Origin: JBELHO01 sp042091375
GTDB taxonomy: Bacteria; Pseudomonadota; Gammaproteobacteria; Enterobacterales; Alteromonadaceae
Assembly (NCBI GenBank): GCA_042091375.1
Contig: JBELHO010000033.1
Coordinates: 1 to 35,982, forward strand
Direction: 5' to 3'
DNA length: 35,982 nucleotides
Below, one piece after another: positions 1-9,137 of this stretch (position 1 is its first letter; every line of letters starts with the position of its first letter). The translations under genes and the position numbers were made by a program. The notes beneath the pieces are model-generated. The model was not told the origin of the DNA, searched no databases, and worked only from the letters and a program-made list of their open reading frames with translations.

Positions 1-72
1 TTAGTCTGAGTATTAATCTTAGTGTTAGTCTGAGTATTAATCTTAGTGTTAGTCTGAGTATTAATCTTAGTG
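1..72. repeat. 24-bp tandem repeat, three perfect copies
   Basis: Positions 1-24, 25-48 and 49-72 are identical 24-base units built from TTAGTCTGAG and TATTAATCTTAGTG. Degraded copies with the TAGTCTTAGTA core continue to about position 115. The array runs off the left edge, so its full copy number is unknown. It is non-coding and resembles, in style but not in sequence, the other short arrays between genes in this window. Confidence 0.9.
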
Positions 73-130
73 TTAGTCTTAGTATTGCTAGTCTTAGTAA
101 TAGTCTTATTAATGTCAGTGTTGAACATAT

Positions 131-154
131 TGTTTAACTGGCTGTTTAACTGGC
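131..154. repeat. 12-bp tandem doublet
   Basis: The 12-mer TGTTTAACTGGC occurs at 131-142 and again at 143-154, and a diverged third copy may follow at 155-166. It continues the repetitive stretch at the left edge. In the rest of 155-568, upstream of the EAL-HDOD gene, I see only AT-rich DNA and the inverted repeat listed separately. Confidence 0.75.
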
Positions 155-438
155 TGCTTAGTTAATTGTACACTTGCTTGTTTATCTCTATTACCCAACT
201 AAACATTCGCTACTATACTCCGACTGTGGCTCGACTAGGTAATAGTAAAGTGAGGGTAAATGCCGCTTTTGACAGTGTTGCTTGTAGTAATTGATCTTAC
301 TAGACAATCGAGTTTAGCAGTGTAAATCTGCTATTTTTATGACTTAGTTATTAACAGCGCATTATTAGTGCGCTATTATTTGTTAATTAATAGCTTAATA
401 TCCAATATGTTAAGCAAGCTTAATTTTTTTGGTTTGAA

Positions 439-497
439 ATTGTTACATTATTAACCTTATGTATTTAAAATAAAAATCCAATAAGCAATGTAACAAT
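439..497. promoter_or_regulatory. 11-bp inverted repeat upstream of the EAL-HDOD gene
   Basis: ATTGTTACATT at 439-449 and its exact reverse complement AATGTAACAAT at 487-497 are separated by 37 bases. Two overlapping TATAAT hexamers lie just downstream at 512-523, 46-57 bases before the start codon. The arrangement is compatible with a regulator-binding pair over a promoter. I recognise no specific regulator, and no convincing -35 box is visible. Confidence 0.35.
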
Positions 498-568
498 AGC
501 TTAGATAAAATTATAATTATAATAGACAATCATCGCCTTAACGTTGTGGTTGTTGTTCAGGAAAAAAC

Positions 569-1789
569 ATGTATTTTTACGCGGCCAGACAGCCTATTCT
601 CGATAAAGAAAAACAGCTTTACGCCTACGAATTATTATTTCGCGACAGTATAGATAACGTTTTTCCCAACGTTGATGGTGATGAGGCGACCAGTAAAATC
701 ATTGAAGCCAGTAAGTTTAATTTAGGTATTAGTGATTTTACTGGCAACAAACCGGCCTTTATTAATTTTACCTTAGAAACACTGATCAAGGGCTACCCCA
801 GATTGCTTGACAAGGATGAAGTAGTCGTTGAAATTTTAGAAACGGTAAAACCAGGTAAAAGGCTGCTGGAGCTCTGTGCTGATTTGCATCGCGATGGCTA
901 CATCATAGCTCTGGATGATTACATTCACAAAAAAGTCTGGGGCCATTTTTATCCGTATATAAATATAATTAAAATAGATTGGCAAGATACCGATGTAGCG
1001 ACCATAAATGAAATCAAACAAGCAATCAAAAATTACCCTGAGATCAAATTACTCGCTGAAAAAATTGAAACCTACGAAGAGTACAATCAAGCGGTTGAGT
1101 TAGGTTTTGAATTGTTTCAAGGGTTTTTCTTTGCCAAACCAGAAATGATTAAAACCAAGTCATTATCGCCATCGCAAATAGCCATGGCTGAGCTGCTTTA
1201 TGAAACCTCAAAACCGGATACAGATTTAGGCAATATTACTGCGGTATTTCAGCGTGATGTATCACTGTCTTATAAATTATTGCGCTACGCCAATTCAGCC
1301 ATTTTTAAACGCAGAAGTGAAGTGTCTAGCATTAAACAAGCCCTAGTCACTTTAGGGGCAATAGAACTAAAACGCTTTATTGGTTTAATGTTTGCCAATA
1401 ATGTTAACCCCAACAAGCCCTCAGAGTTAATTAATGCCGCCATGACCCGGGCGCGATTCTGTGAACTATTAGCGCAACATACTTCCCCGCCGATAGATGC
1501 TTCCATCGCATTTTTAACTGGGTTATTATCCCTCATTGACGCCATTTTAGATGAAACATTAGAAAATATTCTAGCTAAACTGCCCTTGGCACAATCCATT
1601 AAAGACACCTTGTTGCACAAGCAAGGACAAATGGCAGAACTTGTTGTCTTAGTTGAATTGATTGAACATGCCGATTGGCAAAAAAGTCATCAGCTCATAG
1701 AAACCTTGAATATCGACAAACAACAAGTTGCGCAATTTTATAACGATGCGTTAATTTGGGCAGACGAGCAGCTAAAGCTAGCTGATTAA
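569..1789 (+). CDS. EAL-HDOD domain protein, probable c-di-GMP phosphodiesterase (YuxH/CdgJ family)
   Basis: Predicted cytosolic signalling protein that hydrolyses cyclic di-GMP to pGpG. The EAL domain covers about residues 1-195 and an HDOD domain about 200-400, the two-domain layout and length (406 aa) of the COG3434 family that includes B. subtilis YuxH and Vibrio CdgJ. The metal and catalytic residues of active EAL domains appear present: E21 (as ELLFR rather than EAL), N66, E88, D116-D117, K135, E164 and Q184 in FQGFFF. The usual DDFG is DDYI, so loss of activity cannot be excluded. An AGGAAA ribosome site lies just upstream of the ATG. It appears monocistronic, with long intergenic DNA before it and a convergent galE after it. 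In relatives these proteins affect motility and biofilm, which would fit with the polysaccharide locus further right, but that link is inference. Confidence 0.9.
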   Translation: MYFYAARQPILDKEKQLYAYELLFRDSIDNVFPNVDGDEATSKIIEASKFNLGISDFTGNKPAFINFTLETLIKGYPRLLDKDEVVVEILETVKPGKRLLELCADLHRDGYIIALDDYIHKKVWGHFYPYINIIKIDWQDTDVATINEIKQAIKNYPEIKLLAEKIETYEEYNQAVELGFELFQGFFFAKPEMIKTKSLSPSQIAMAELLYETSKPDTDLGNITAVFQRDVSLSYKLLRYANSAIFKRRSEVSSIKQALVTLGAIELKRFIGLMFANNVNPNKPSELINAAMTRARFCELLAQHTSPPIDASIAFLTGLLSLIDAILDETLENILAKLPLAQSIKDTLLHKQGQMAELVVLVELIEHADWQKSHQLIETLNIDKQQVAQFYNDALIWADEQLKLAD

Positions 1790-1905
1790 GCTATTTATTG
1801 GCTATTTAATAACTTAACTACAAACGTTGTGACTCACTTTCAGTGACTGTTCATGTTCATGAGTGCCTCAATGACTAACAAAGCAAATAACCAAGCAACT
1901 AAAAA

Positions 1906-2916
1906 TTAATTAAAGCCATTTGGATTATTTGCCTGCCAACGCCAAGTATCAACTATCATGGTATGTAAATCACGGGTTGCCGACCAAGATAATAATGTCT
2001 CAGCTACTGCAGCATCGGCATACACTGTGGCTATATCACCTGCCCTTCTCGGCACTATATCATAGGGGATATCTTTGCCGCTGACTTGGCGAAAGGTGTT
2101 AACAATCTCTAGCACTGATGTACCAGTACCTGTACCTAAGTTAATGGGTTGGCAACCACTGATGTTTACTAAATTCTCTACGGCTTTCACATGGCCTATA
2201 GCTAAATCTACCACGTGAATATAATCGCGCACCCCTGTGCCATCGGCGGTATCATAATCATCGCCAAACACTTGTAATTTAGGCAAGCGGCCAACAGCTA
2301 CCTGAGCAACATAAGGCAGTAAATTGTTGGGTATGCCATTTGGGTCTTCACCTATAGTACCCGAGTGATGTGCGCCAATGGGATTGAAGTAACGCAAACA
2401 AGCAATTGACCATTGTGGATCACTTTTGGCTAAGTCAAACAGAATATTTTCAATCATCAGTTTGGTTTGCCCGTAGGGGTTAGTGGCTGAAGTGGGCATG
2501 CTTTCGTTTAAAGGTGAGCTATTGTGCTCGCCATACACAGTGGCAGAAGAACTAAACACCAAATTTTTGACATTATGATCAGCCATTACTTGCAATAAGT
2601 TAACCGATCCCGCGACGTTGTTGTGATAATAACTCAAGGGGATCTGCGCCGACTCACCAACCGCTTTAAGACCGGCAAAGTGAATAACTGCCTCAATGTC
2701 ATGCTCGCTAAATACTTTTTCTAGGGCGGGTTTATCACAAATATCGGCTTCAATAAAAGTCACCGTTTTACCAGTGATCTGTTGTACTCGCTCCAACACT
2801 AATAACGAAGAGTTAGACAAATTGTCTAACACCACAACTTGATGATCTAAAGCCAGTAATTCAATTAAAGTATGACTGCCAATATAACCTGTGCCACCGG
2901 TTACTAGAAGTTTCAT
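1906..2916 (-). CDS. galE: UDP-glucose 4-epimerase GalE
   Basis: Interconverts UDP-glucose and UDP-galactose (Leloir pathway; precursor for surface polysaccharides). At 336 aa it matches the usual length of about 338. The NAD-binding Rossmann motif GGTGYIGSH is at residues 7-15, the SSSATVYG segment carries the catalytic Ser, and NPYGQTK carries the Tyr-x-x-x-Lys pair. LRYFNPIGAH and RDYIHVVDLA are also typical of GalE. AGGAA lies about 10 bases upstream of the ATG. It is the last gene of the leftward series and 42 bases from the DHH phosphoesterase gene. With galU and pgi in the same series it could supply nucleotide sugars to the polysaccharide locus. Confidence 0.97.
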   Translation of the reverse strand: MKLLVTGGTGYIGSHTLIELLALDHQVVVLDNLSNSSLLVLERVQQITGKTVTFIEADICDKPALEKVFSEHDIEAVIHFAGLKAVGESAQIPLSYYHNNVAGSVNLLQVMADHNVKNLVFSSSATVYGEHNSSPLNESMPTSATNPYGQTKLMIENILFDLAKSDPQWSIACLRYFNPIGAHHSGTIGEDPNGIPNNLLPYVAQVAVGRLPKLQVFGDDYDTADGTGVRDYIHVVDLAIGHVKAVENLVNISGCQPINLGTGTGTSVLEIVNTFRQVSGKDIPYDIVPRRAGDIATVYADAAVAETLLSWSATRDLHTMIVDTWRWQANNPNGFN

Positions 2917-2958
2917 AATTTACTGTATTCCTTTCATTTTATTGGATGTTATTTAATT

Positions 2959-3918
2959 TTAAGGTTGATAATAAGCACTGACTGCATTGATAAATTGCGC
3001 TACTTGCTCTTTGGGCAAGGCATTGACACCAGCTGCTGCCGCCCGTCCACCGCCAGTGATAAACTGACTGCACACATCACCAGCGCCTTGCTTATTGTTG
3101 AGCGGTGCGCGCAGGCTCACAGTATAAGTAGCATCGGTATTTTCGGTAAACACCGCATGGGCTTTATCAGGCGCACGGTTTGCTAATTCATTACCAAACA
3201 CGCCACTGACTCTGCGCGCCCAAGGTTGATCTGGTAACTGTACCACTTTGCAGATCTGATTATTGATCAACACCTGAGCCGCTTCAGCATGAGCCATATC
3301 GGCTTGATATGCCTGCTCTAACTGTTGATACACAGAGCCCGATTGATTGATTAAGGTTAAGGGATCAGGATACTGTAATAATTGTTTATACAAGTCCGCA
3401 GGCGTAAAGTGCAGATCAGTAATACTCCTACCATAACCATTATAGTTGATATATATGCCCAGCGCCTGTAATTGTTGTTGTTGTTCAGCCGACAAACCAC
3501 AGGTATCTGCCAGTTGTTTGGCCGAGCTGAGCATGTTATCACCAAAAGCAGCGGCAACCGCCCAATGGGCAAACTTGCCACCTAAATATTGATTAATCAG
3601 CAAGCTAGTACAAGTATTGGCGTCAGTATCAATGATATCAGTCAAATATTCTGATTGTGGAATATCACCACAGCGATGGTGATCAACATAAAAGACTGGG
3701 ATTTGTTTAGCTAACAATTCAGCAAGTGCCTGTGCATTTTTTTCCATGGAAATATCTAACACAGTAACTGACTTAGCACGGTCAAGGGAGACTTGATCAA
3801 GCAAGGCAATGTCCCGCTTAACCCCAGTGATCAGGGTCGAAGCTCTCGGTTGGTGAAGGCGCAATTGCAATAAGGCAATAATGCCATCGGCATCGCCATT
3901 AAATACATCGTAATGCAT
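2959..3918 (-). CDS. DHH/DHHA1 family phosphoesterase, candidate pAp phosphatase
   Basis: A 319-aa protein of the DHH phosphoesterase superfamily, which hydrolyses phosphodiesters or phosphomonoesters with Mn. The metal-binding motifs are in order: FNGDADG (residues 6-12), VLDIS (D55), VDHHRCG (D79-H80-H81) and DIIDTDANTCTS (about 94-104). The C-terminal DHHA1 part ends with a glycine-rich GGGRAAAAGVN near residue 290, where NrnA-type proteins bind substrate. Its ATG is only 9 bases after the cysC stop, so the two are almost certainly co-transcribed. Because NrnA-like DHH proteins can cleave pAp, the by-product of PAPS use, I infer a role in sulfate assimilation. Nano-RNase or another phosphoesterase activity is an alternative. 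Confidence 0.85.
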   Translation of the reverse strand: MHYDVFNGDADGIIALLQLRLHQPRASTLITGVKRDIALLDQVSLDRAKSVTVLDISMEKNAQALAELLAKQIPVFYVDHHRCGDIPQSEYLTDIIDTDANTCTSLLINQYLGGKFAHWAVAAAFGDNMLSSAKQLADTCGLSAEQQQQLQALGIYINYNGYGRSITDLHFTPADLYKQLLQYPDPLTLINQSGSVYQQLEQAYQADMAHAEAAQVLINNQICKVVQLPDQPWARRVSGVFGNELANRAPDKAHAVFTENTDATYTVSLRAPLNNKQGAGDVCSQFITGGGRAAAAGVNALPKEQVAQFINAVSAYYQP

Positions 3919-3927
3919 AGCGTTATC

Positions 3928-4536
3928 TCAACTAGTAAGGTTAATGTATTGCTGCTCAGTCAAATAGTTGACAATTTGTTCGGCACATTGCTCAATAGAT
4001 TGCTCAGCCGTTTTTATGTGAATTGTTGGATTTTCTGGCACATCATATCCTGAGTCGATACCGGTAAAATCTTTAATTTCACCCGCTCTGGCCTTTTTAT
4101 ACAGGCCTTTTGGATCCCGTTGCTCACAAATTTCAATGGGGGTATCAACAAAAACTTCAATGAATTCGCCCATGGCCAGTTTTTTTTTGGCCATCGCTCG
4201 ATCGCTGGCAAAAGGCGATATAAACGCTGTACCCACAATTAAACCGGCATCAATAAACAATTGTCCTACTTCAGTTATACGGCGAATATTCTCAACTCTG
4301 TCGAGATCGGAAAAACCCAAATCACCATTTAAACCGTGGCGAACATTATCACCGTCAAGTAAATAACTGTGAAAGCCTTGGTCATATAGCATAGCATCGA
4401 CCGCATTGGCTATGGTGGATTTACCCGAACCACTGAGTCCGGTATACCATAGCAAGCAAGGTTGTTGTTGCTTTTGCTGAGCTCGTAATTGTTTATCGAT
4501 CTGTGATCTGTGCCAAACAGTATTTTCAGTTTTCAT
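3928..4536 (-). CDS. cysC: Adenylyl-sulfate kinase CysC
   Basis: Phosphorylates adenosine 5'-phosphosulfate to PAPS with ATP, the second activation step of sulfate assimilation. The 202-aa protein has the P-loop GLSGSGKS at 33-40, the DGDNVRHGLNGDLGF segment (about 61-75) and RVENIRR that bind APS. FISPFASDR, with the usually phosphorylated serine at about 107, and the C-terminal GLYKKARAGEI stretch are also typical. It is a single-domain CysC, not fused to CysN. The start lies 27 bases from an assembly gap, and the SLC13 permease gene ends in or beyond that gap. Confidence 0.97.
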   Translation of the reverse strand: MKTENTVWHRSQIDKQLRAQQKQQQPCLLWYTGLSGSGKSTIANAVDAMLYDQGFHSYLLDGDNVRHGLNGDLGFSDLDRVENIRRITEVGQLFIDAGLIVGTAFISPFASDRAMAKKKLAMGEFIEVFVDTPIEICEQRDPKGLYKKARAGEIKDFTGIDSGYDVPENPTIHIKTAEQSIEQCAEQIVNYLTEQQYINLTS

Positions 4537-4563
4537 TGCGGTTTTAAACCATAGCTGTTAGTA

Positions 4564-4663
4564 NNNNNNNNNNNNNNNNNNNNNNNNNNNNNNNNNNNNN
4601 NNNNNNNNNNNNNNNNNNNNNNNNNNNNNNNNNNNNNNNNNNNNNNNNNNNNNNNNNNNNNNN
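4564..4663. other. Assembly gap (100 N) between cysC and the SLC13 permease
   Basis: A run of exactly 100 N, a conventional placeholder of unknown true length. It removes the last residues of the permease and the permease-cysC spacer. The two flanks share no sequence, so unlike the galU gap it cannot be closed by inspection. Confidence 0.95.
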
Positions 4664-6384
4664 GGAAAAAACCTTGGTAATAAGGTTAATATCACCACAG
4701 TATAGACCAGTGAAATTGGTGCCCCAAAGCGAATAACATCAGTTAATTTGTAATGACTGGCATTAAAAACCATGACATTGGTTTGATAGCCATATGGACT
4801 AATAAAACTACCGCTGCCGGCAAAGGCAACTGCCATGACAAAAGGCAACGGACTGACATTTAAGGCTAAAGCAATATTAAAGGCCACTGGAAAAATTAAC
4901 GCCGCAGCAGCACTATTAGTGACTAATTCGGTAATTAACAACGTTAAAATAAACACCACTACTAAAGCTAAATAAGCACTTTGGCCAGCTAATAGCGTTT
5001 CTAATTGCGCAGCCATTAATTGCGCGACACCACTGTTGTTTAGGGCCGTTGCCAAGGTTAATGCCCCCAGCACTATCATCCAAATTTCAAATGGAAAACG
5101 GCGTTTTATTTCACTCAGGGTTAAACAACCAGTGAAAATTAATACCGCTAAGTAAAACATCATTGATTTTAGCAATGTAAAACCAGTAAAAATTGAGGTG
5201 GCGATAGCAATAAAGAATCCAAACACCGCCAAACTATCGCGCCAGCCACTGAGCATGTCAACGGGCTTGTGTCCCGATAAAATATGAAAGTTTTTCGACA
5301 GGTTAGTTCGGTGAGCAAAGTCATTACCTACGGCAAGCACCAAAAAATCACCAGGGCGGATCACCCATGAACCCAACTTACCTGACAAAGGCGAACCTTC
5401 TCGCCTTATGGCCACCACAGCGGCATCAAACCGGGCTCTAAACCCAGATTTTTTAATGGTTTTGCCGACAATTGTCGCTTGTGGCTTGATCAGTACTTCA
5501 GTTAAGTTTTCTCGCAATAAACCGTCTTGCTCGGCAAATAAAGTTAAACCGTCAAATTGTTGCAAGGTAAGCACTTTGGAAATATCGCCAGTAAAAATAA
5601 GCTTGTCATCTGCTAATACAATGTCATCTGGAGCGACAGGAGAGATCAGCCGTCCGCGCCGCACTATTTCAACTAAAAATAGTGCATCTAAGTTGCGCAA
5701 ACCGTTATCTTCTATGGTTTGACCGATCATTTTTGAGTTTTCGTCGACCTTTGCTTCTAATAAATACTCTTGACTGCACAATGGTGGAATAGTCATCTCT
5801 GGCAGCGAGTTTTGCCGCACTAATATGACCACTAAGCAAATAATTAAGGCAATAGATCCCAATGCGGTAAAATCAAAAAACTGTAGACTCGCTTGCCCCT
5901 GTTCGATCAGCATGGAATTAACAATTAAATTAGTTGAAGTGCCGACTAAGGTTAATGTCCCCCCTAAAATCGCCGCAAACGACAGTGGCAACAGCAATTT
6001 ACCAGGGTTAATTAAGCGATTATTTTTGACCGTATTGATCAGTGCCGCGACCACAGCGGTGTTATTCATAAACGCCGAAGAAATCGCGGTATACACCATC
6101 ATGCGAAAGCTAGATTGCAACTTAGAGCCGTTAAAAATCAGCAAAGATACCCGTCGCAGTACACTGGTTCGCTCAAAGGCAAACGATGCCAATACCAATA
6201 ACACTAAGGTGATCAGCCCCGGATTAACAGCATTGGTAAGAATGTCTTGGGTATCTACCAAAGACGTCGCTAAACAGGCCAACATAGCAACCGCAAAGAT
6301 GCGTTCAGGAAAGCGTTGAAACTTAACTAAGCCGATCAAGGTAAACAAAAAAACAGCCAATAATAGCCATTGCATTGCTGCCAT
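4664..6384 (-). CDS. SLC13 family permease with two TrkA-C domains (3' end lost in gap), probable sulfate transporter
   Basis: Integral inner-membrane carrier of the DASS/SLC13 family, 573 codons visible before the gap. Hydrophobic helices at about 4-190 and 390-573 flank a soluble middle that reads as two TrkA-C (RCK-C) domains at about 205-285 and 295-375. The family signature is visible: AFMNNTAVVAAL in the first half, LVGTSTNLIVNS, and LVTNSAAAALIFPVAF in the second half. The last readable residues (LLPRFF) resemble the natural C-terminus of this family, so probably only a few codons are missing. AGGGA lies 11 bases before the first ATG. Its position between cysN and cysC points to sulfate as substrate (inference). 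Confidence 0.88.
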
Positions 6385-6395
6385 TTTTTAATTCC

Positions 6396-6544
6396 CTATT
6401 AACGCGCTATTNNNNNNNNNNNNNNNNNNNNNNNNNNNNNNNNNNNNNNNNNNNNNNNNNNNNNNNNNNNNNNNNNNNNNNNNNNNNNNNNNNNNNNNNN
6501 NNNNNNNNNNNCTATCAATCGACTATTAATGCGCTATCAATCTA
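6396..6544. repeat. 11-bp tandem array interrupted by a 100-N assembly gap
   Basis: Left of the gap are CTATTAACGCG (6396-6406) and the beginning of the next unit (6407-6411). Right of the gap (N at 6412-6511) are CTATCAATCGA (6512-6522), CTATTAATGCG (6523-6533) and CTATCAATCTA (6534-6544). The gap therefore lies inside an 11-bp array between cysN and the permease gene, and the repeat probably caused the assembly break. The real copy number is unknown. Confidence 0.8.
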
Positions 6545-6629
6545 CTAGGCTTTGTTAAAAGCCAATAACTCAGACTAGCAAGATAAAATTCAATAGGCAA
6601 TAGTAAAAAACAGCTGCTTTTTGAGTGAG

Positions 6630-8039
6630 TTATTTAATTAATTTCGTCAATTCGCGCGCGCCCCAATGAGGGAAGTGTTTGCGCACCAATTGATTAAACT
6701 CAACTTCAAAAGCCGAGTACTGGTGGCTGTCTTGACCGTCAATGGATCTATTGATCATGCCAGCACCCACAGTAATATTACTCAAGCGATCGATAATAAT
6801 AAACGCCCCGGTAGCGGGGTTATCTTGGTAGCTATCGAAGTGCAAGGTTTCGGCAACTTCAAAGTTTACTGCACCAATTTCATTTAAAGTTAATTGTGAT
6901 ACCTCAGAGTGCTCTAGGGTATTGACGTCAATGCGATATTCAAAACTCAAGGCATGGCCTGTAGTCATTTTACTGCCTTGCTTAATGTAGTACTCGCGCC
7001 CAGGCTCTAGTTCATTTTCATGCATCCAAACTACATTGGCATTAAATTGTTTTGACGAATGAGGTACATTGGTTTTTTTAACGATCATTTCACCGCGACT
7101 AATGTCTATTTCATCAGTCAAAGTTAAGGTCACTGCCATGCCTTTATCAGCGCGTTCAATTTCCCCTGCGAAGGTAACAATGGAAGCTACAGTACTGGTT
7201 TTACCGGAAGGCAAAGCCACAATTTTATCGCCAACACGTACATGACCAGAGCCAACAGTGCCGGAAAATCCACGAAAATTTAAATTGGGTCGGTTGACGT
7301 ATTGCACTTGGAATCTGAACTGGGTGAAGCTATCAACTCTCTCCACATTAATAGTGTTTAACAGCTTCATTAAGGTAGCACCAGGATACCAAGACATGTT
7401 GCTACTCTCTTCAACAACATTGTCGCCATTGAGGGCAGAAATAGGCACAAACCTAACATCATCAAAGGCTAATAATTTGGTAAATTCACGGTAAGTTTTT
7501 TTAATTTCTTGATAACGCTCTTGACTGTAGTCAACCAGATCCATTTTATTGACTGCTACTAATACCTGTTTCACTCCCAAAATCGAACATATAAAAGAAT
7601 GCCGTTTGGTTTGCACTTGCACGCCGTGACGAGCGTCAATGAGAATTATAGCCAGATCACAAGTCGAGGCACCGGTTGCCATATTGCGGGTGTATTGTTC
7701 ATGGCCGGGAGTGTCAGCAATAATAAATTTGCGTTTATCGGTAGCAAAATATCGATAGGCAACATCAATGGTAATACCTTGCTCTCGTTCAGATTGCAAA
7801 CCATCCACGAGCAGTGCTAAATCGACGGCTTCGCCTGTGGTTCCCGATTTTTTACTGTCGTTTTCAATGGCTGCCAATTGATCTTCGAAGATCATTTTAG
7901 AATCGTGTAACAATCGACCAATTAAAGTACTTTTACCATCATCGACACTGCCACAAGTAAAAAATCGCAACATTTCTTTGTGCTCGTGTTGCTTCAAATA
8001 AGCTTGTATATCAGTGGAGAGTAAGTCGGTTTGGCTCAT
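6630..8039 (-). CDS. cysN: Sulfate adenylyltransferase subunit 1 CysN (GTPase)
   Basis: The GTPase subunit that drives synthesis of adenosine 5'-phosphosulfate by CysD. It shows an EF-Tu-like G domain with FTCGSVDDGKSTLIGR (P-loop), DTPGHEQYTRN (G3) and NKMDLVD (G4), followed by beta-barrel domains. I place the start at 8039 (MSQTDLLSTDIQ), because AGGAAA lies seven bases upstream and the protein then starts as in relatives. An in-frame ATG at 8090 would add 17 residues but has no ribosome site. Length is 469 aa, no CysC fusion. It follows cysD after about 150 bases. Confidence 0.96.
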   Translation of the reverse strand: MSQTDLLSTDIQAYLKQHEHKEMLRFFTCGSVDDGKSTLIGRLLHDSKMIFEDQLAAIENDSKKSGTTGEAVDLALLVDGLQSEREQGITIDVAYRYFATDKRKFIIADTPGHEQYTRNMATGASTCDLAIILIDARHGVQVQTKRHSFICSILGVKQVLVAVNKMDLVDYSQERYQEIKKTYREFTKLLAFDDVRFVPISALNGDNVVEESSNMSWYPGATLMKLLNTINVERVDSFTQFRFQVQYVNRPNLNFRGFSGTVGSGHVRVGDKIVALPSGKTSTVASIVTFAGEIERADKGMAVTLTLTDEIDISRGEMIVKKTNVPHSSKQFNANVVWMHENELEPGREYYIKQGSKMTTGHALSFEYRIDVNTLEHSEVSQLTLNEIGAVNFEVAETLHFDSYQDNPATGAFIIIDRLSNITVGAGMINRSIDGQDSHQYSAFEVEFNQLVRKHFPHWGARELTKLIK

Positions 8040-8188
8040 AATTTTTCCTAGTAAATCTAGACCCTTGGCCTTTACTGCGGGGTTCATCAATAAATTATTG
8101 TCTGGCTGCCGCTGATGTTCTGTTGATAATCAAGGTGACACGCCGATGCAATGTCAACAATGCTAGTAGGGATATTTTTAACTCATAG

Positions 8189-9037
8189 TTAAAAATATCC
8201 CTCCATTTTTTTCTTTTCCATCGAGCCGGCCGAATCGTGATCGATAACCCTACCTTGCCGCTCTGAGGTCTTGGTTAGCAACATTTCCTGAATGACTTCC
8301 GGTAAAGTAGTGGCATTGGATTCCACCGCACCAGTTAATGGATAACAACCCAAAGTTCTAAAGCGGACGTTTTTCATCATCACTTTTTCATTTTTTTCTA
8401 GTGGCATGCGGTCATCATCGACCATAATTAAGGTGCCATCGCGTTCAACCACAGGTCGTTTTTGAGCCAAATACAAAGGGACAATTTCAATATTTTCTAG
8501 ATATATGTATTGCCAAATATCAAGCTCAGTCCAGTTAGACAGCGGAAATACGCGAATACTCTCGCCTTTGTTGACCTTGCCGTTGTAAATATTCCACAAC
8601 TCTGGGCGTTGGCTTTTTGGATCCCAGCGATGGTTTTTATCGCGAAAAGAATACACTCGCTCTTTGGCACGAGATTTTTCTTCGTCGCGACGGGCGCCAC
8701 CAAAGGCGGCATCAAAACCGTATTTATCTAGCGCTTGTTTCAAGCCTTGAGTTTTCATCACATCAGTATGCTTAGCACTGCCATGCTCAAAAGGACTGAT
8801 ATTCATGGCAATACCTTCAGGGTTTTTATGTACTAACAATTCAAAACCGTGTTGTTTGGCCATTTGATCGCGAAAAGCGATCATTTCTTTGAATTTCCAA
8901 GTGGTATCTACGTGCAATAGTGGAAAAGGGATGGTTCCCGGCGCAAAAGCTTTGCGAGCAAGGTGCAGTAACACCGCAGAGTCTTTACCAACCGAATAAA
9001 GCATGACTGGCTTGTCAAACTCAGCGGCTACTTCGCG
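8189..9037 (-). CDS. cysD: Sulfate adenylyltransferase subunit 2 CysD (5' end lost in gap)
   Basis: The catalytic ATP sulfurylase subunit, which adenylates sulfate in partnership with CysN. The visible 282 residues begin at REVAAEFDKPVMLYSVGKDS. This contains the PP-loop SVGKDS, and the protein continues through the AFGGARRDEEKSRAKER region and RTLGCYPLTGAVES to the usual basic C-terminus. E. coli CysD has about 302 residues, so roughly 20 N-terminal residues and the start codon are in the N gap. A naive translation through the N joins it to pgi, which is an artefact. Confidence 0.95.
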   Translation of the reverse strand, partial: REVAAEFDKPVMLYSVGKDSAVLLHLARKAFAPGTIPFPLLHVDTTWKFKEMIAFRDQMAKQHGFELLVHKNPEGIAMNISPFEHGSAKHTDVMKTQGLKQALDKYGFDAAFGGARRDEEKSRAKERVYSFRDKNHRWDPKSQRPELWNIYNGKVNKGESIRVFPLSNWTELDIWQYIYLENIEIVPLYLAQKRPVVERDGTLIMVDDDRMPLEKNEKVMMKNVRFRTLGCYPLTGAVESNATTLPEVIQEMLLTKTSERQGRVIDHDSAGSMEKKKMEGYF

Positions 9038-9137
9038 NNNNNNNNNNNNNNNNNNNNNNNNNNNNNNNNNNNNNNNNNNNNNNNNNNNNNNNNNNNNNNN
9101 NNNNNNNNNNNNNNNNNNNNNNNNNNNNNNNNNNNNN
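9038..9137. other. Assembly gap (100 N) between pgi and cysD
   Basis: A placeholder of 100 N. About 45 residues of Pgi plus about 20 of CysD plus any spacer are missing, which needs around 200 bases or more, so the true gap is larger than drawn. The flanks do not overlap. Confidence 0.9.

Noticed and set aside
1285..1620. A 111-residue leftward frame inside the EAL-HDOD gene
   Set aside because: It lies wholly antisense to a well-supported domain-bearing gene, has no recognisable motif, and is a chance frame.
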